Below, in pieces: positions 1 through 5,360 of a DNA stretch of 5,360 nt. Each line of letters opens with the position of its first letter. The stretch's first letter is position 1. The stretch is taken from assembly GCA_015222255.1 (NCBI GenBank), contig JADFUX010000030.1:1-5360 (forward strand), in the 5' to 3' direction. The DNA is from Chloroflexota bacterium. GTDB lineage: Bacteria > Chloroflexota > Dehalococcoidia > GIF9 > AB-539-J10. Both the position numbers and the translations under genes were made by a program. A model generated the notes under the pieces. The model saw nothing but the letters and a program-made list of their open reading frames with translations, ran no database searches and was not told where the DNA came from.

Positions 1-15
1 GCGTACCAAATTGCA

Positions 16-416
16 GGGGGCAAGTAAATCTGTAAGCCGAGTTCTGTACCCTGTCGCGGGTTCCCACCGAAACCAGAAATTTCGGTGGGCGGCTTTCAGG
101 GTGGTGACCATCCATCTAGCCCCGATGTTACCATCGGGGTCAAGCGACCAACCCGAGGGCATCGGCCGAGCACCTCAAGCGCCCTTCTATTCGGTCTTGC
201 TCCGGGTGGGGTTTACCCAGCCAACCAGTCACCTAGTTGCTGGTGAGCTCTTACCTCACCATTTCACCCTTGCTCCAAAAACAGGAGCGGTATGTTTCTG
301 TGGCACTTTCCGTAGGGTCGCCCCTCCTGGGTGTTACCCAGCACCTTGCTCGGCGGAGCTCGGACTTTCCTCTCCATACGTTCAGTATGCAGCGGTCACC
401 CGATTTACTTGCGCCC
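16..416 (-). ncRNA. rnpB: RNase P RNA, bacterial type A
   Basis: This is the catalytic RNA of ribonuclease P, which removes the 5' leader from precursor tRNAs together with the RnpA protein. On the minus strand the conserved 5' core GAGGAAAGUCCGAGCUCC is at about 373-356, ACAGAAACAUACCG lies near 305-290, a CUAGAUGGAUGGUCACC segment lies near 120-104, and ACAGAACUCGGCUUACAG closes the 3' core near 48-31. The ends are set by helix P1: 416-402 pairs with 30-16, with 14 of 15 bases matching. Inside are a strong hairpin with a GUAA (GNRA) tetraloop (arms 120-127 and 132-139) and another hairpin (arms 63-72 and 80-89). The length of about 401 nt is normal for type A. No terminator is visible in the 15 bases left after the 3' end. 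Exact ends are inferred from P1 and could be off by a few bases. Confidence 0.96.
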
Positions 417-421
417 AAGAT

Positions 422-450
422 AGTTTATAGTTGGTGAATTGGGAAGTCAA
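422..450 (-). promoter_or_regulatory. Promoter of rnpB
   Basis: On the minus strand there is a -35 hexamer TTGACT (445-450), a 17-base spacer and a -10 hexamer TAAACT (422-427). The first G of the P1 helix (416) falls 6 bases after the -10, where transcription would be expected to start. A shifted -10 reading, TATAAA, would give a 15-base spacer and is less likely. The promoter sits in the 81-base gap after the zinc-ribbon gene, so rnpB need not depend on read-through from upstream. Confidence 0.75.
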
Positions 451-497
451 ATCCCCCCAGCATTTTCGGCCTTTTCCTCTTCCCTGGCCCTTTGGGT

Positions 498-1193
498 CTA
501 CTCTAAATACAATATTCTATTGCAGCTGCTGCATTGAACTAGGTCACCAGCCTTAGCTCTTTGCCACTGGCTTGTGGGCAAGGTGATGCGGCATCCCTGG
601 CACCTCCCCTGCTCTACTTTAGCTACAGGTTCCTGTTTCGTTAATCTGATTTGTTCATATAGCTGGAGCGCCTCACGGCTGATTTGTTGGGCCAACTCTT
701 GACGGTCTGGACTGAGCTTAGCAAGCTTACTCTCCGCAGCGGATTTCCTCTGCTTGAGGTTTTCTTGTTTCTGGTGCCATTCCTGACTTAGCTGTTCGAG
801 TTCTTCAGCACTAGCTTTCACCTCGCCCTGCATAGTCTCTACCTGTGTCATTAGCTCCAATAAATCATTTTCTTTACTGCCAAGCTTGCTTCTGAGGTCC
901 TTAGCTTGCTGCTCGAGGTTGACGAGTTCTTTGGGATTCTTGATCGCGCCGCCGTAAAGCTTCTTGCTAAGGTGATTTGTCTTCTCTTGAAGGTCTTCTA
1001 ACGCCCATTCAACCACCTTCTGCCTTTTCTCCACCTCCGCTAGTCTTTGTTTCCGTGACGTCAATTCCGATTCTGCTTCGATTAGACCTTCATTTTTGTT
1101 TAATTGCTCATTAATTCCGTTTATGAGGTCTTGTTGCCTTTGAAGTTCTAGATCAAGTTGCTGCAGCCTGTAGAGTTGGCCAGGCAAGCTCAT
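498..1193 (-). CDS. Coiled-coil C4 zinc-ribbon protein (DUF164 / zf-RING_7 family)
   Basis: The protein has a long Glu/Gln/Lys/Leu-rich helical region forming a coiled coil over most of its length, and a C-terminal zinc ribbon. Numbered from the longer TTG start, the ribbon cysteines are C211, C214, C234 and C237 (CQGC and CSSC). The mid-protein segment KLYGGAIKNPKEL (91-103) is the family hallmark. The family is thought to bind nucleic acid or protein, but no reaction is known to me. A TTG at 1232 extends the frame by 13 residues and has an AGAGG eight bases upstream. I prefer the ATG at 1193 because family members usually begin just before the L-x-x-LQ-x-LD segment, but that ATG has no clear Shine-Dalgarno sequence, so the start is undecided (244 or 231 residues). 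The gene lies downstream of the hydrolase and just upstream of rnpB; as I recall, this family is found near rnpB in other bacteria too. Confidence 0.88.
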   Translation of the reverse strand: MSLPGQLYRLQQLDLELQRQQDLINGINEQLNKNEGLIEAESELTSRKQRLAEVEKRQKVVEWALEDLQEKTNHLSKKLYGGAIKNPKELVNLEQQAKDLRSKLGSKENDLLELMTQVETMQGEVKASAEELEQLSQEWHQKQENLKQRKSAAESKLAKLSPDRQELAQQISREALQLYEQIRLTKQEPVAKVEQGRCQGCRITLPTSQWQRAKAGDLVQCSSCNRILYLE

Positions 1194-1282
1194 ATCAGGA
1201 CTTATTGTAGTGACCGATTGAAGTTCTGTCAAAGAGAACGCCTCTGCGAGAAGACGTCCTGACCTGACTCATCAGTTTCACT

Positions 1283-1924
1283 TCAATTTGAAATGTAGCT
1301 GAGAAGCACAACTTGCGTGCCTGAGGGCAAGGAAGACTCAGTAATTGAAAGTCTGTTTCTCGGCTCTGCATCTCGAATACCCATTTCCTTCAGGAACTTG
1401 TCCACAGGTTCCAGGCTTCTGGATATCACATCTGTTTTGTAGTGCATCGGGATGACTATATGGGGGTTTAGTTGTTTTACGGTTTCCACGGCCGTACTCA
1501 CAGGTATTGTTGACACTTCCCCCACAGGCAAAAATAGAATATCGATAACACCCAGTTCATCTACCATTCCTGGCATCAGCGGATGTCCCAAGTCGCCCAG
1601 ATGGCACAACGCCATGCCATCCATTTCGATGTTGTAAACGGTGTTTTTACCTCTTATTGTTCCCCTTTCATTGTCATGAAAGGTAGCAATTCCAGTGATG
1701 AATACGCCTCCTATTTCACATTCCCCGGGGAGCTTTATCTGTTTTGGGTTATTGGCCACGCCCTCAACGTAGCTGTGGCCAGGGTGGAGGTGGCTCAGAG
1801 TTACTATGTCTGCTTTAGGTTCGCCCAAAGAGTAGCCCAGATTGGGATAGTACGGATCGGTGATGATAGTCTTTTCTTTTCCCTTGATAACAAAGCAAGA
1901 ATGTCCTAGCCAGCTGATTTCCAT
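1283..1924 (-). CDS. Metallo-beta-lactamase-fold hydrolase (UPF0173-like)
   Basis: This is a 213-residue, probably cytoplasmic, metal-dependent hydrolase of the metallo-beta-lactamase superfamily; its substrate is unknown. Residues from the ATG at 1924: N-terminal strand MEISWLGHSCF (1-11), DPYYPN (23-28), the metal motif as SHLHPGHS (44-51), FHDNERG with RGKNTVY (83-97), CHLGDLGH (107-114, with metal-bridging D111), and IPMHYKT (158-164, with metal-ligand H161). These blocks and the length fit UPF0173/lactamase_B_3 proteins. The HxHxDH motif reads H45-L-H47-P-G49-H50, so the usual Asp ligand is Gly. The frame is open back to a TTG at 1990, but the ATG at 1924 matches the family N-terminus, and a good promoter lies inside the would-be extension. 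No Shine-Dalgarno sequence precedes the ATG. The next gene, the zinc-ribbon protein, starts 50-90 bases downstream and is probably co-transcribed. Confidence 0.9.
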   Translation of the reverse strand: MEISWLGHSCFVIKGKEKTIITDPYYPNLGYSLGEPKADIVTLSHLHPGHSYVEGVANNPKQIKLPGECEIGGVFITGIATFHDNERGTIRGKNTVYNIEMDGMALCHLGDLGHPLMPGMVDELGVIDILFLPVGEVSTIPVSTAVETVKQLNPHIVIPMHYKTDVISRSLEPVDKFLKEMGIRDAEPRNRLSITESSLPSGTQVVLLSYISN

Positions 1925-1933
1925 AATTGGATA

Positions 1934-1962
1934 AATATATCGCTTTTTGCTGGCTCTGTCCA
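1934..1962 (-). promoter_or_regulatory. Candidate promoter giving a leaderless hydrolase mRNA
   Basis: On the minus strand TGGACA (1957-1962) and TATATT (1934-1939) are separated by exactly 17 bases. Each matches the sigma70 consensus at 5 of 6 positions. A start 6-7 bases after the -10 would be A1928 or A1927, only 3-4 bases before the ATG at 1924. This implies a leaderless or almost leaderless message, in line with the missing Shine-Dalgarno sequence. It also argues against a translation start further upstream. This is a pattern match only. Confidence 0.5.
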
Positions 1963-2004
1963 TTCCTATTCTGTTTTTGCCGACCGGCAATGGGATGCCA
2001 GAAA

Positions 2005-2427
2005 CTACCCATGCTTTGCTTTTTCCTGGCGATCATCGCTGTCGAGAGGGGCTACAAGGAGTGTCAGCTCCTCTATGCCAACAATAACAACCTCTTGACC
2101 CTTCTCAATAACCAAACCTCGTGATGATGCCCGCCACATTTCGCTGCCAACTTTAACATAACCTCTAGGTGCAAGCGGCGTCATCACCGTGCATTGGCTG
2201 CCAAGCATTGCTTCTGACGCCATCATGGGCTTCCTCTCCAGCGCCGTCCTGCCAAGCCTATAACCCACATACCCATATGCCCCCAGGGCAATCACCATAA
2301 CGACCAGAGCCCAAAGGGGAATATTTATCCCAAACCTTGGTAGCAGCCAGAGCACAACCGCCACCAGAACTCCCTGTTCAACGATGCTGCTCACCACAGC
2401 AAGTGCTGTGTATCTTCTCACCTCCAT
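2005..2427 (-). CDS. NfeD-like membrane protein, short form
   Basis: A 140-residue NfeD-family protein without the N-terminal serine-protease domain of long NfeD. Two hydrophobic membrane segments are visible at about residues 8-29 and 36-57. They are followed by a C-terminal OB-fold domain (about 73-128) with the family pattern: LGSQCTVMTPLAPRGYV, the GSEMWRA turn (94-100), an IEKGQEVVIVG strand (107-117) and LTLLVAPL at the end. Short NfeD proteins usually work with a stomatin/flotillin-type protein in membrane microdomains or protein quality control, but no such partner is in the window. The ATG at 2427 is the start because a TGA stop lies nine codons upstream with no start codon between; its Shine-Dalgarno (GAAG) is weak. 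It lies upstream of the hydrolase on the same strand, about 80 bases from that gene's ATG. Confidence 0.88.
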   Translation of the reverse strand: MEVRRYTALAVVSSIVEQGVLVAVVLWLLPRFGINIPLWALVVMVIALGAYGYVGYRLGRTALERKPMMASEAMLGSQCTVMTPLAPRGYVKVGSEMWRASSRGLVIEKGQEVVIVGIEELTLLVAPLDSDDRQEKAKHG

Positions 2428-2738
2428 CTGCTTCGCTAACCCGGCCGAGAGTCACATCTCACCACCAGACCACCACACTGGTCCAAAAGAAGATGCCACT
2501 CTGCTATCAATATTTCCTCAAGCCATTCACGAGGAGCGGTTCATCCCACCCTTCAAAGCAGCCAGCGCCATAGACTAGTTCATACAGAGCTGAAGCAAAA
2601 TGATGTGGGATAGTTACCTCCTCTTCGCATCCATGTCCCGGCTCCAGCAATTACGCCATAAGGAATGCTAAACCTCAATGCTAACAGCGGAAACATCCTG
2701 CCTTTAAGCCACATGAATCCTATCCCTCTGTCATAGCT

Positions 2739-2747
2739 ATTATAACA
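2739..2747 (-). promoter_or_regulatory. Extended -10 element, probable leftward promoter for nfeD
   Basis: The minus strand reads TGTTATAAT: a perfect TATAAT (2739-2744) preceded by TGn, the extended -10 motif that can work without a good -35. No clear -35 is seen at a 16-18 base spacing. Transcription would start near 2732, leaving a leader of about 305 bases before nfeD that contains the two small open frames. This is a pattern match only. Confidence 0.4.
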
Positions 2748-2842
2748 CCACGCAATAGGCCCGCATTAGCGCCAATCACACGACCAGGTCATCCAAATAA
2801 GCGACACCGTAGCCAAGGAAACGTTCCATTACGGTGGCAAGC

Positions 2843-2871
2843 TTGACGGAATGGCCAAAATCGGTTAACCT
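2843..2871 (+). promoter_or_regulatory. Candidate birA promoter
   Basis: TTGACG (2843-2848), a 17-base spacer, then TAACCT (2866-2871). The -35 is strong (5 of 6), whereas the -10 is weak but keeps the key first A and last T. Transcription would start near 2878, giving a leader of about 16 bases that holds the GAGG ribosome-binding site (2882-2885) before the ATG at 2894. The -10 lies in the left arm of the inverted repeat, so a bound repressor would block it. Confidence 0.45.
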
Positions 2872-2890
2872 CAAGTCAAGCGAGGTTAAC
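2864..2890 (+). promoter_or_regulatory. Inverted repeat, probable BirA operator
   Basis: Arms GTTAACCT (2864-2871) and AGGTTAAC (2883-2890) are perfect 8-base inverted copies around an 11-base spacer. Seen as two GTTAAC half-sites, they are 15 bases apart. The right side continues as GTTAACAA. From memory, BirA boxes in many bacteria have this kind of layout, with half-sites of TTGTTAACC or TTGTAAACC type and a spacer of about 14-16 bases. The position fits autoregulation: the left arm covers the predicted -10, and the right arm covers the ribosome-binding site, four bases before the birA ATG. A simple RNA hairpin hiding the ribosome-binding site is an alternative. Confidence 0.6.
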
Positions 2891-2893
2891 AAG

Positions 2894-3817
2894 ATGAAAG
2901 GGGAGATACTAAGGGCTCTTCGGGAGAGCGGAGACTATGTGTCCGGTGAGAGCCTGAGCAAGGAGCTTGGCACCTCAAGGGTTTCCATCTGGAAACATAT
3001 CCATAGGTTAGAGCAAGATGGCTACACGGTAGAGGCATCACCCAAGGGATACCGCTTACTTTCCTCGCCAGATTTACTGATCCCTTGTGAGTTTCCCGGA
3101 TTGGAGCAGAGAATTCATCACTTTCGAGAAATTGGCTCGACGATGGATGCAGCGAGAAAACTAGCAGAAGGAGGAGTAGAACAAGGGACAATTATAGTCG
3201 CTGAGTCTCAATCTCATGGGAGAGGAAGGTTGAGCAAGGAGTGGCTCTCTCCAGAGGGCGGGATTTATTTCACCGTCGTCTTAAGGCCCAAGATAAGTCC
3301 AATATATGCTCCAAGGATGAATCTGATGGCTTCAGTTGCAGTGGCAACCACGATTAGAAGGCTTTTTGGTCTAAAGGCTGAGTTGAAATGGCCCAACGAT
3401 GTCTTAATCGAGGGAAGAAAGGTATGTGGCATATTGGCGGAAATGCATGCAGAAGTGGATGCCGTGCATTTCATAAATCTGGGGATAGGCGTAAACGCAA
3501 ATGCTTATGTCTCCCAACAGGAAAAGAAGGCAACCTCACTCAAGGAGCAATTAGGTAGAGAGGTTTGCAGGAAGGAGTTCTTCAGGTCGGTGCTGATGGA
3601 ATTACAGGAGCGGCAAGCTCTGCTAACTAAAGCAGATCTGGTTGAAGAGTGGAAAAGCCTCTCTGCCACTTTGAATAGGGACGTGAGAATAGTGGCACCA
3701 GGTGAGGAAATAATAGGACAAGCTGTAGACATCGACAGCGGCGGGGCACTAATAATAAAAGGCAAGGACGGCTCGTTGAGAACCGCCATCGCCGGCGACT
3801 GCATCCACCTGACATAG
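2894..3817 (+). CDS. birA: Biotin-[acetyl-CoA-carboxylase] ligase and biotin repressor
   Basis: BirA makes biotinyl-5'-AMP from biotin and ATP and transfers biotin to the lysine of biotin carboxyl carrier proteins in the cytoplasm. With its helix-turn-helix it can also repress biotin genes. The 307 residues show: a winged helix-turn-helix at 1-56 (SGESLSKELGTSRVSIWKHIHRLEQDGY), the ATP/biotin loop SHGRGRLSKEW (107-117), KWPNDVL (165-171), GRKVCGILAE (174-183, K176 the equivalent of the E. coli catalytic lysine), LGIGVNANAY (196-205), and a C-terminal SH3-like domain ending in GDCIHL. This is the two-function class II type. The frame is open from a GTG at 2834, but the ATG at 2894 has GAGG eight bases upstream and starts exactly at the helix-turn-helix. 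The GTG start would place the operator inside the coding region. The symporter gene follows after 17 bases. Confidence 0.96.
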   Translation: MKGEILRALRESGDYVSGESLSKELGTSRVSIWKHIHRLEQDGYTVEASPKGYRLLSSPDLLIPCEFPGLEQRIHHFREIGSTMDAARKLAEGGVEQGTIIVAESQSHGRGRLSKEWLSPEGGIYFTVVLRPKISPIYAPRMNLMASVAVATTIRRLFGLKAELKWPNDVLIEGRKVCGILAEMHAEVDAVHFINLGIGVNANAYVSQQEKKATSLKEQLGREVCRKEFFRSVLMELQERQALLTKADLVEEWKSLSATLNRDVRIVAPGEEIIGQAVDIDSGGALIIKGKDGSLRTAIAGDCIHLT

Positions 3818-3834
3818 AATAGCTCGAAGATAAG

Positions 3835-5217
3835 ATGGTCCAACTGCTCATAATCGTCGCTTATTTCCTGGCCATAATCGGCATAGGCGTATGGAGCAGA
3901 AGGAAGGCGGGAAGTCAAGAAGGCTTCTTCGTTGCCCACCGCAAAGGGACATTGCTCCTTGTCACCGGATCCCTTCTAGCCACTGCTCTTGGGGGTTCGT
4001 CCACCGTGGGAATGGCCGGCTTGGGATTCGCGCAAGGACTGACCGGTGCGTGGTGGCTTCTTGCTGGATCGGTTGGCCTCCTAATTCTAGGGTTTTTGTT
4101 CGCTAAGAGAGTCAGAGCCGCCGCACTCTATACTCTTCCAGAGCTTGCCGGGAAGCAGTATGACAGCCGCGTCGGTTTAGCAGCCTCAATTCTTATTGTC
4201 GTTGCCTGGACAGGGGTGGTGGCAGGGCAGATTGTTGCTGCGGGGCAAGTCCTGTCTATTCTAGGGATTGGCTCTCTCGTTCTTTGGATGATTATTTTCA
4301 CCATAGTCTTCATAACCTATGCTGTCCTGGGAGGGCAATTCTCCGTCATCCGCACTGACGTTTTCCAATCGGCGATTCTTTTTGTCGGAATTTTCGTGGC
4401 TCTAGCTCTGGTTTTTATGAATGTGGGAGGACTCAGCGGGTTAGAAGCTTCTTTGCCCCCGACTTACTTTTCCTTTCCAGTGAGTGCCGAATTCGACTGG
4501 AAGATGCTCCTGTCGTTTCTGATTCTCGTTGGAGCCACTTACGTTGTGGGCCCTGACATTTATACGCGGCTTTTCTGCGCCAAAGACGAAAGAACTGCCC
4601 AACGGTCAGCTCTCTTGTCCGCATTTCTCTTCATCCCTTTAGCCTTTGCCATCGTCCTAATCGGCATGAGCGCCAGCGTACTCTATCCTGGAATTTCCCC
4701 TGAGCAAGCATTCCCCCAAGTAATCAATGGAATCCTATCTCCCGCTTTAAGCGGACTAATCCTTGCTGCTTTAGTGGCTGCCCTTATGTCCTCGGCAGAT
4801 ACCTGTCTCCTCAGTCAAAGTGTCATTCTGACTGAGGATATCCTTAAGCGGTTTCACCCCTCGCTGGGTGAGGCAAAAACCGTTTTACTAACGAGGCTGA
4901 GTGTAGTCATTCTAGGCCTCATAGCACTCGGTTTGGCTCTAGCCGTAAAAGGCGTGATTTCATCTCTTCTTTTTGCCTATACCATCTTCACCTGTGGCCT
5001 GGTTGTTCCCGTAATTGCCGGATTCTATAAGGAAAAGCTGAGACTGACTTCACAAGGGGCATTGGCCGCCCTGATTGGTGGCGGAGTGATAGGATTGCTG
5101 GGCAGAATCCCAGGCCTTGATATTCCCTTGAAACAAGACTTGGGCCTAATAGGATTCGCTGCGAGTGCTGTTCTGCTTTTCGCGGTAAGCTGGCTGACCA
5201 GAAAGAAAAGGTACTGA
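3835..5217 (+). CDS. Sodium:solute symporter (SSS family), candidate vitamin importer
   Basis: A 460-residue inner-membrane transporter that would couple Na+ entry to solute uptake. About 13 hydrophobic segments are visible (roughly 2-20, 41-62, 73-92, 113-135, 146-165, 173-196, 224-240, 260-284, 303-323, 351-371, 375-395, 406-424, 436-454). SSS family features: GFFVAHRKG after the first helix (30-38), ATALGGSSTVG (49-59), YTLPELAGKQYDSR (99-112), IRTDVFQSAIL (172-182), GPDIYTRLFCAKDERTAQRS (239-258), and ALMSSADTCLLSQS (316-329), whose serines match the Na2 site of family members. The substrate cannot be read from sequence: the family carries sugars, proline, pantothenate, short-chain acids and, in animals, biotin. 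Its place 17 bases after birA, with no promoter visible between, suggests co-transcription and biotin or pantothenate as the solute. The ribosome-binding site (GAAGA, 4 bases from the ATG) is weak, so translational coupling to birA is possible. Confidence 0.9.
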   Translation: MVQLLIIVAYFLAIIGIGVWSRRKAGSQEGFFVAHRKGTLLLVTGSLLATALGGSSTVGMAGLGFAQGLTGAWWLLAGSVGLLILGFLFAKRVRAAALYTLPELAGKQYDSRVGLAASILIVVAWTGVVAGQIVAAGQVLSILGIGSLVLWMIIFTIVFITYAVLGGQFSVIRTDVFQSAILFVGIFVALALVFMNVGGLSGLEASLPPTYFSFPVSAEFDWKMLLSFLILVGATYVVGPDIYTRLFCAKDERTAQRSALLSAFLFIPLAFAIVLIGMSASVLYPGISPEQAFPQVINGILSPALSGLILAALVAALMSSADTCLLSQSVILTEDILKRFHPSLGEAKTVLLTRLSVVILGLIALGLALAVKGVISSLLFAYTIFTCGLVVPVIAGFYKEKLRLTSQGALAALIGGGVIGLLGRIPGLDIPLKQDLGLIGFAASAVLLFAVSWLTRKKRY

Positions 5218-5224
5218 GCAAGGT

Positions 5225-5360
5225 TTAGAACTTCGCCATAACGACGAGGCTATTGAAATCTCCGTGAATCACCGGCAGATTACCTGGGTAAAGCACCTGA
5301 TAGAGCCAGTACCCATATCCTAACCGCATTATGTCAACTAGGCCTTGCTCCCAGGAGATA
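5225..5360 (-). CDS. C-terminal end of an unrecognised protein, partial
   Basis: The minus strand is open from the right edge of the window for 44 codons to a TAA at 5225-5227; the start lies outside. The peptide looks like real protein, with an aromatic-rich middle (RLGYGYWLYQVLYPGNLP) and the ending HGDFNSLVVMAKF, while the other two minus-strand frames and the plus frames contain stops or show less protein-like content. I do not recognise the family; HGDFN recalls the aminoglycoside-phosphotransferase-type HGD loop but lies too close to the C-terminus to be that. The gene converges on the symporter with only 7 bases between the stop codons, and no hairpin terminator is visible. Confidence 0.5.
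   Translation of the reverse strand, partial: ISWEQGLVDIMRLGYGYWLYQVLYPGNLPVIHGDFNSLVVMAKF

Larger units (their letters stand above)
2428..2893. other. Divergent intergenic region between nfeD and birA
   Basis: No gene of convincing length is present in these 466 bases. The right end (2843-2890) holds the birA promoter and an inverted repeat; near 2739-2747 is a leftward extended -10. Between that -10 and nfeD, the minus strand has two small overlapping open frames. One has 44 codons, 2714 to 2580, with an ATG nine bases after GAGGG and a hydrophobic first half (MFPLLALRFSIPYGVIAG). The other has 47 codons, 2650 to 2507, with a TTG start, no Shine-Dalgarno, and a plausible soluble protein-like composition (VTIPHHFASALYELVYGAG). 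They are in different frames, and I recognise neither. They could be leader peptides, remnants of a frameshifted gene, or chance. No tRNA, rRNA or terminator is evident. Confidence 0.55.

Noticed and set aside
63..139. GC-rich hairpins at 63-89 and 120-139 as terminators or attachment sites
   Set aside because: Both are internal helices of RNase P RNA; one has a GNRA tetraloop, and neither is followed by a T-run.
11..430. Plus-strand open frames of 139 and 66 codons at the left end
   Set aside because: They are antisense to the RNase P RNA, whose conserved core and P1 pairing are clear; such frames are a known source of false hypothetical proteins.
468..489. GGCC...GGCC repeat after the zinc-ribbon gene as a terminator
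   Set aside because: Only the self-palindromic GGCC ends match; the inner arms do not pair and there is no fitting T-run.
2337..2578. Two plus-strand open frames of 78 and 64 codons
   Set aside because: They overlap the start of nfeD in antisense, have no convincing ribosome-binding site, and read as the complement of minus-strand sequence.
2834..2893. Upstream GTG start for birA, 20 residues longer
   Set aside because: The ATG at 2894 has a well-spaced GAGG and begins at the helix-turn-helix; the extension runs through the promoter and operator and has no family match that I can see.
3505..3939. 144-codon minus-strand open frame across the birA-symporter junction
   Set aside because: It is antisense to two well-supported genes, and its Ser/Leu-rich composition is typical of a shadow frame.

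Overview
The window is about 50% GC bacterial chromosome, densely coding, and carries ordinary core and household genes with no mobile element, CRISPR array, tRNA or rRNA. The organism is a bacterium with a type A RNase P RNA. The combination of a DUF164 zinc-ribbon gene beside rnpB and the flavour of the metallo-hydrolase suggests a Dehalococcoidia-like Chloroflexota genome. That placement is from memory of family members and is not proven by anything in the window.

Left half, minus strand, reading right to left: a short NfeD-type membrane protein (2005-2427), a metallo-beta-lactamase-fold hydrolase (1283-1924) with its own promoter, a coiled-coil zinc-ribbon protein (498-1193, or from 1232), and the RNase P RNA gene rnpB (about 16-416), which has a good sigma70-type promoter at 422-450. 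The three proteins lie head to tail with short gaps. The hydrolase promoter and the rnpB promoter break the group into at least three transcription starts.

Middle: a non-coding divergent region (2428-2893). It holds an extended -10 element pointing left towards nfeD, two tiny overlapping open frames in the presumed nfeD leader, and on the right side a promoter plus an inverted repeat directly before birA.

Right half, plus strand: birA (biotin-protein ligase with an N-terminal helix-turn-helix) followed after 17 bases by a sodium:solute symporter. The inverted repeat GTTAAC-N15-GTTAAC lies on the predicted birA -10 and ribosome-binding region and looks like a BirA operator. The simplest reading is a self-regulated biotin operon in which the symporter is a candidate vitamin (biotin or pantothenate) importer. 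The last 136 bases hold the C-terminal end of an unrecognised minus-strand gene that converges on the symporter.

The most interesting points are the BirA-type autoregulation with a linked symporter, and a metal-ligand Asp-to-Gly change in the hydrolase HxHxDH motif. A probable leaderless hydrolase mRNA is a lesser point. I see no convincing entirely new system here.
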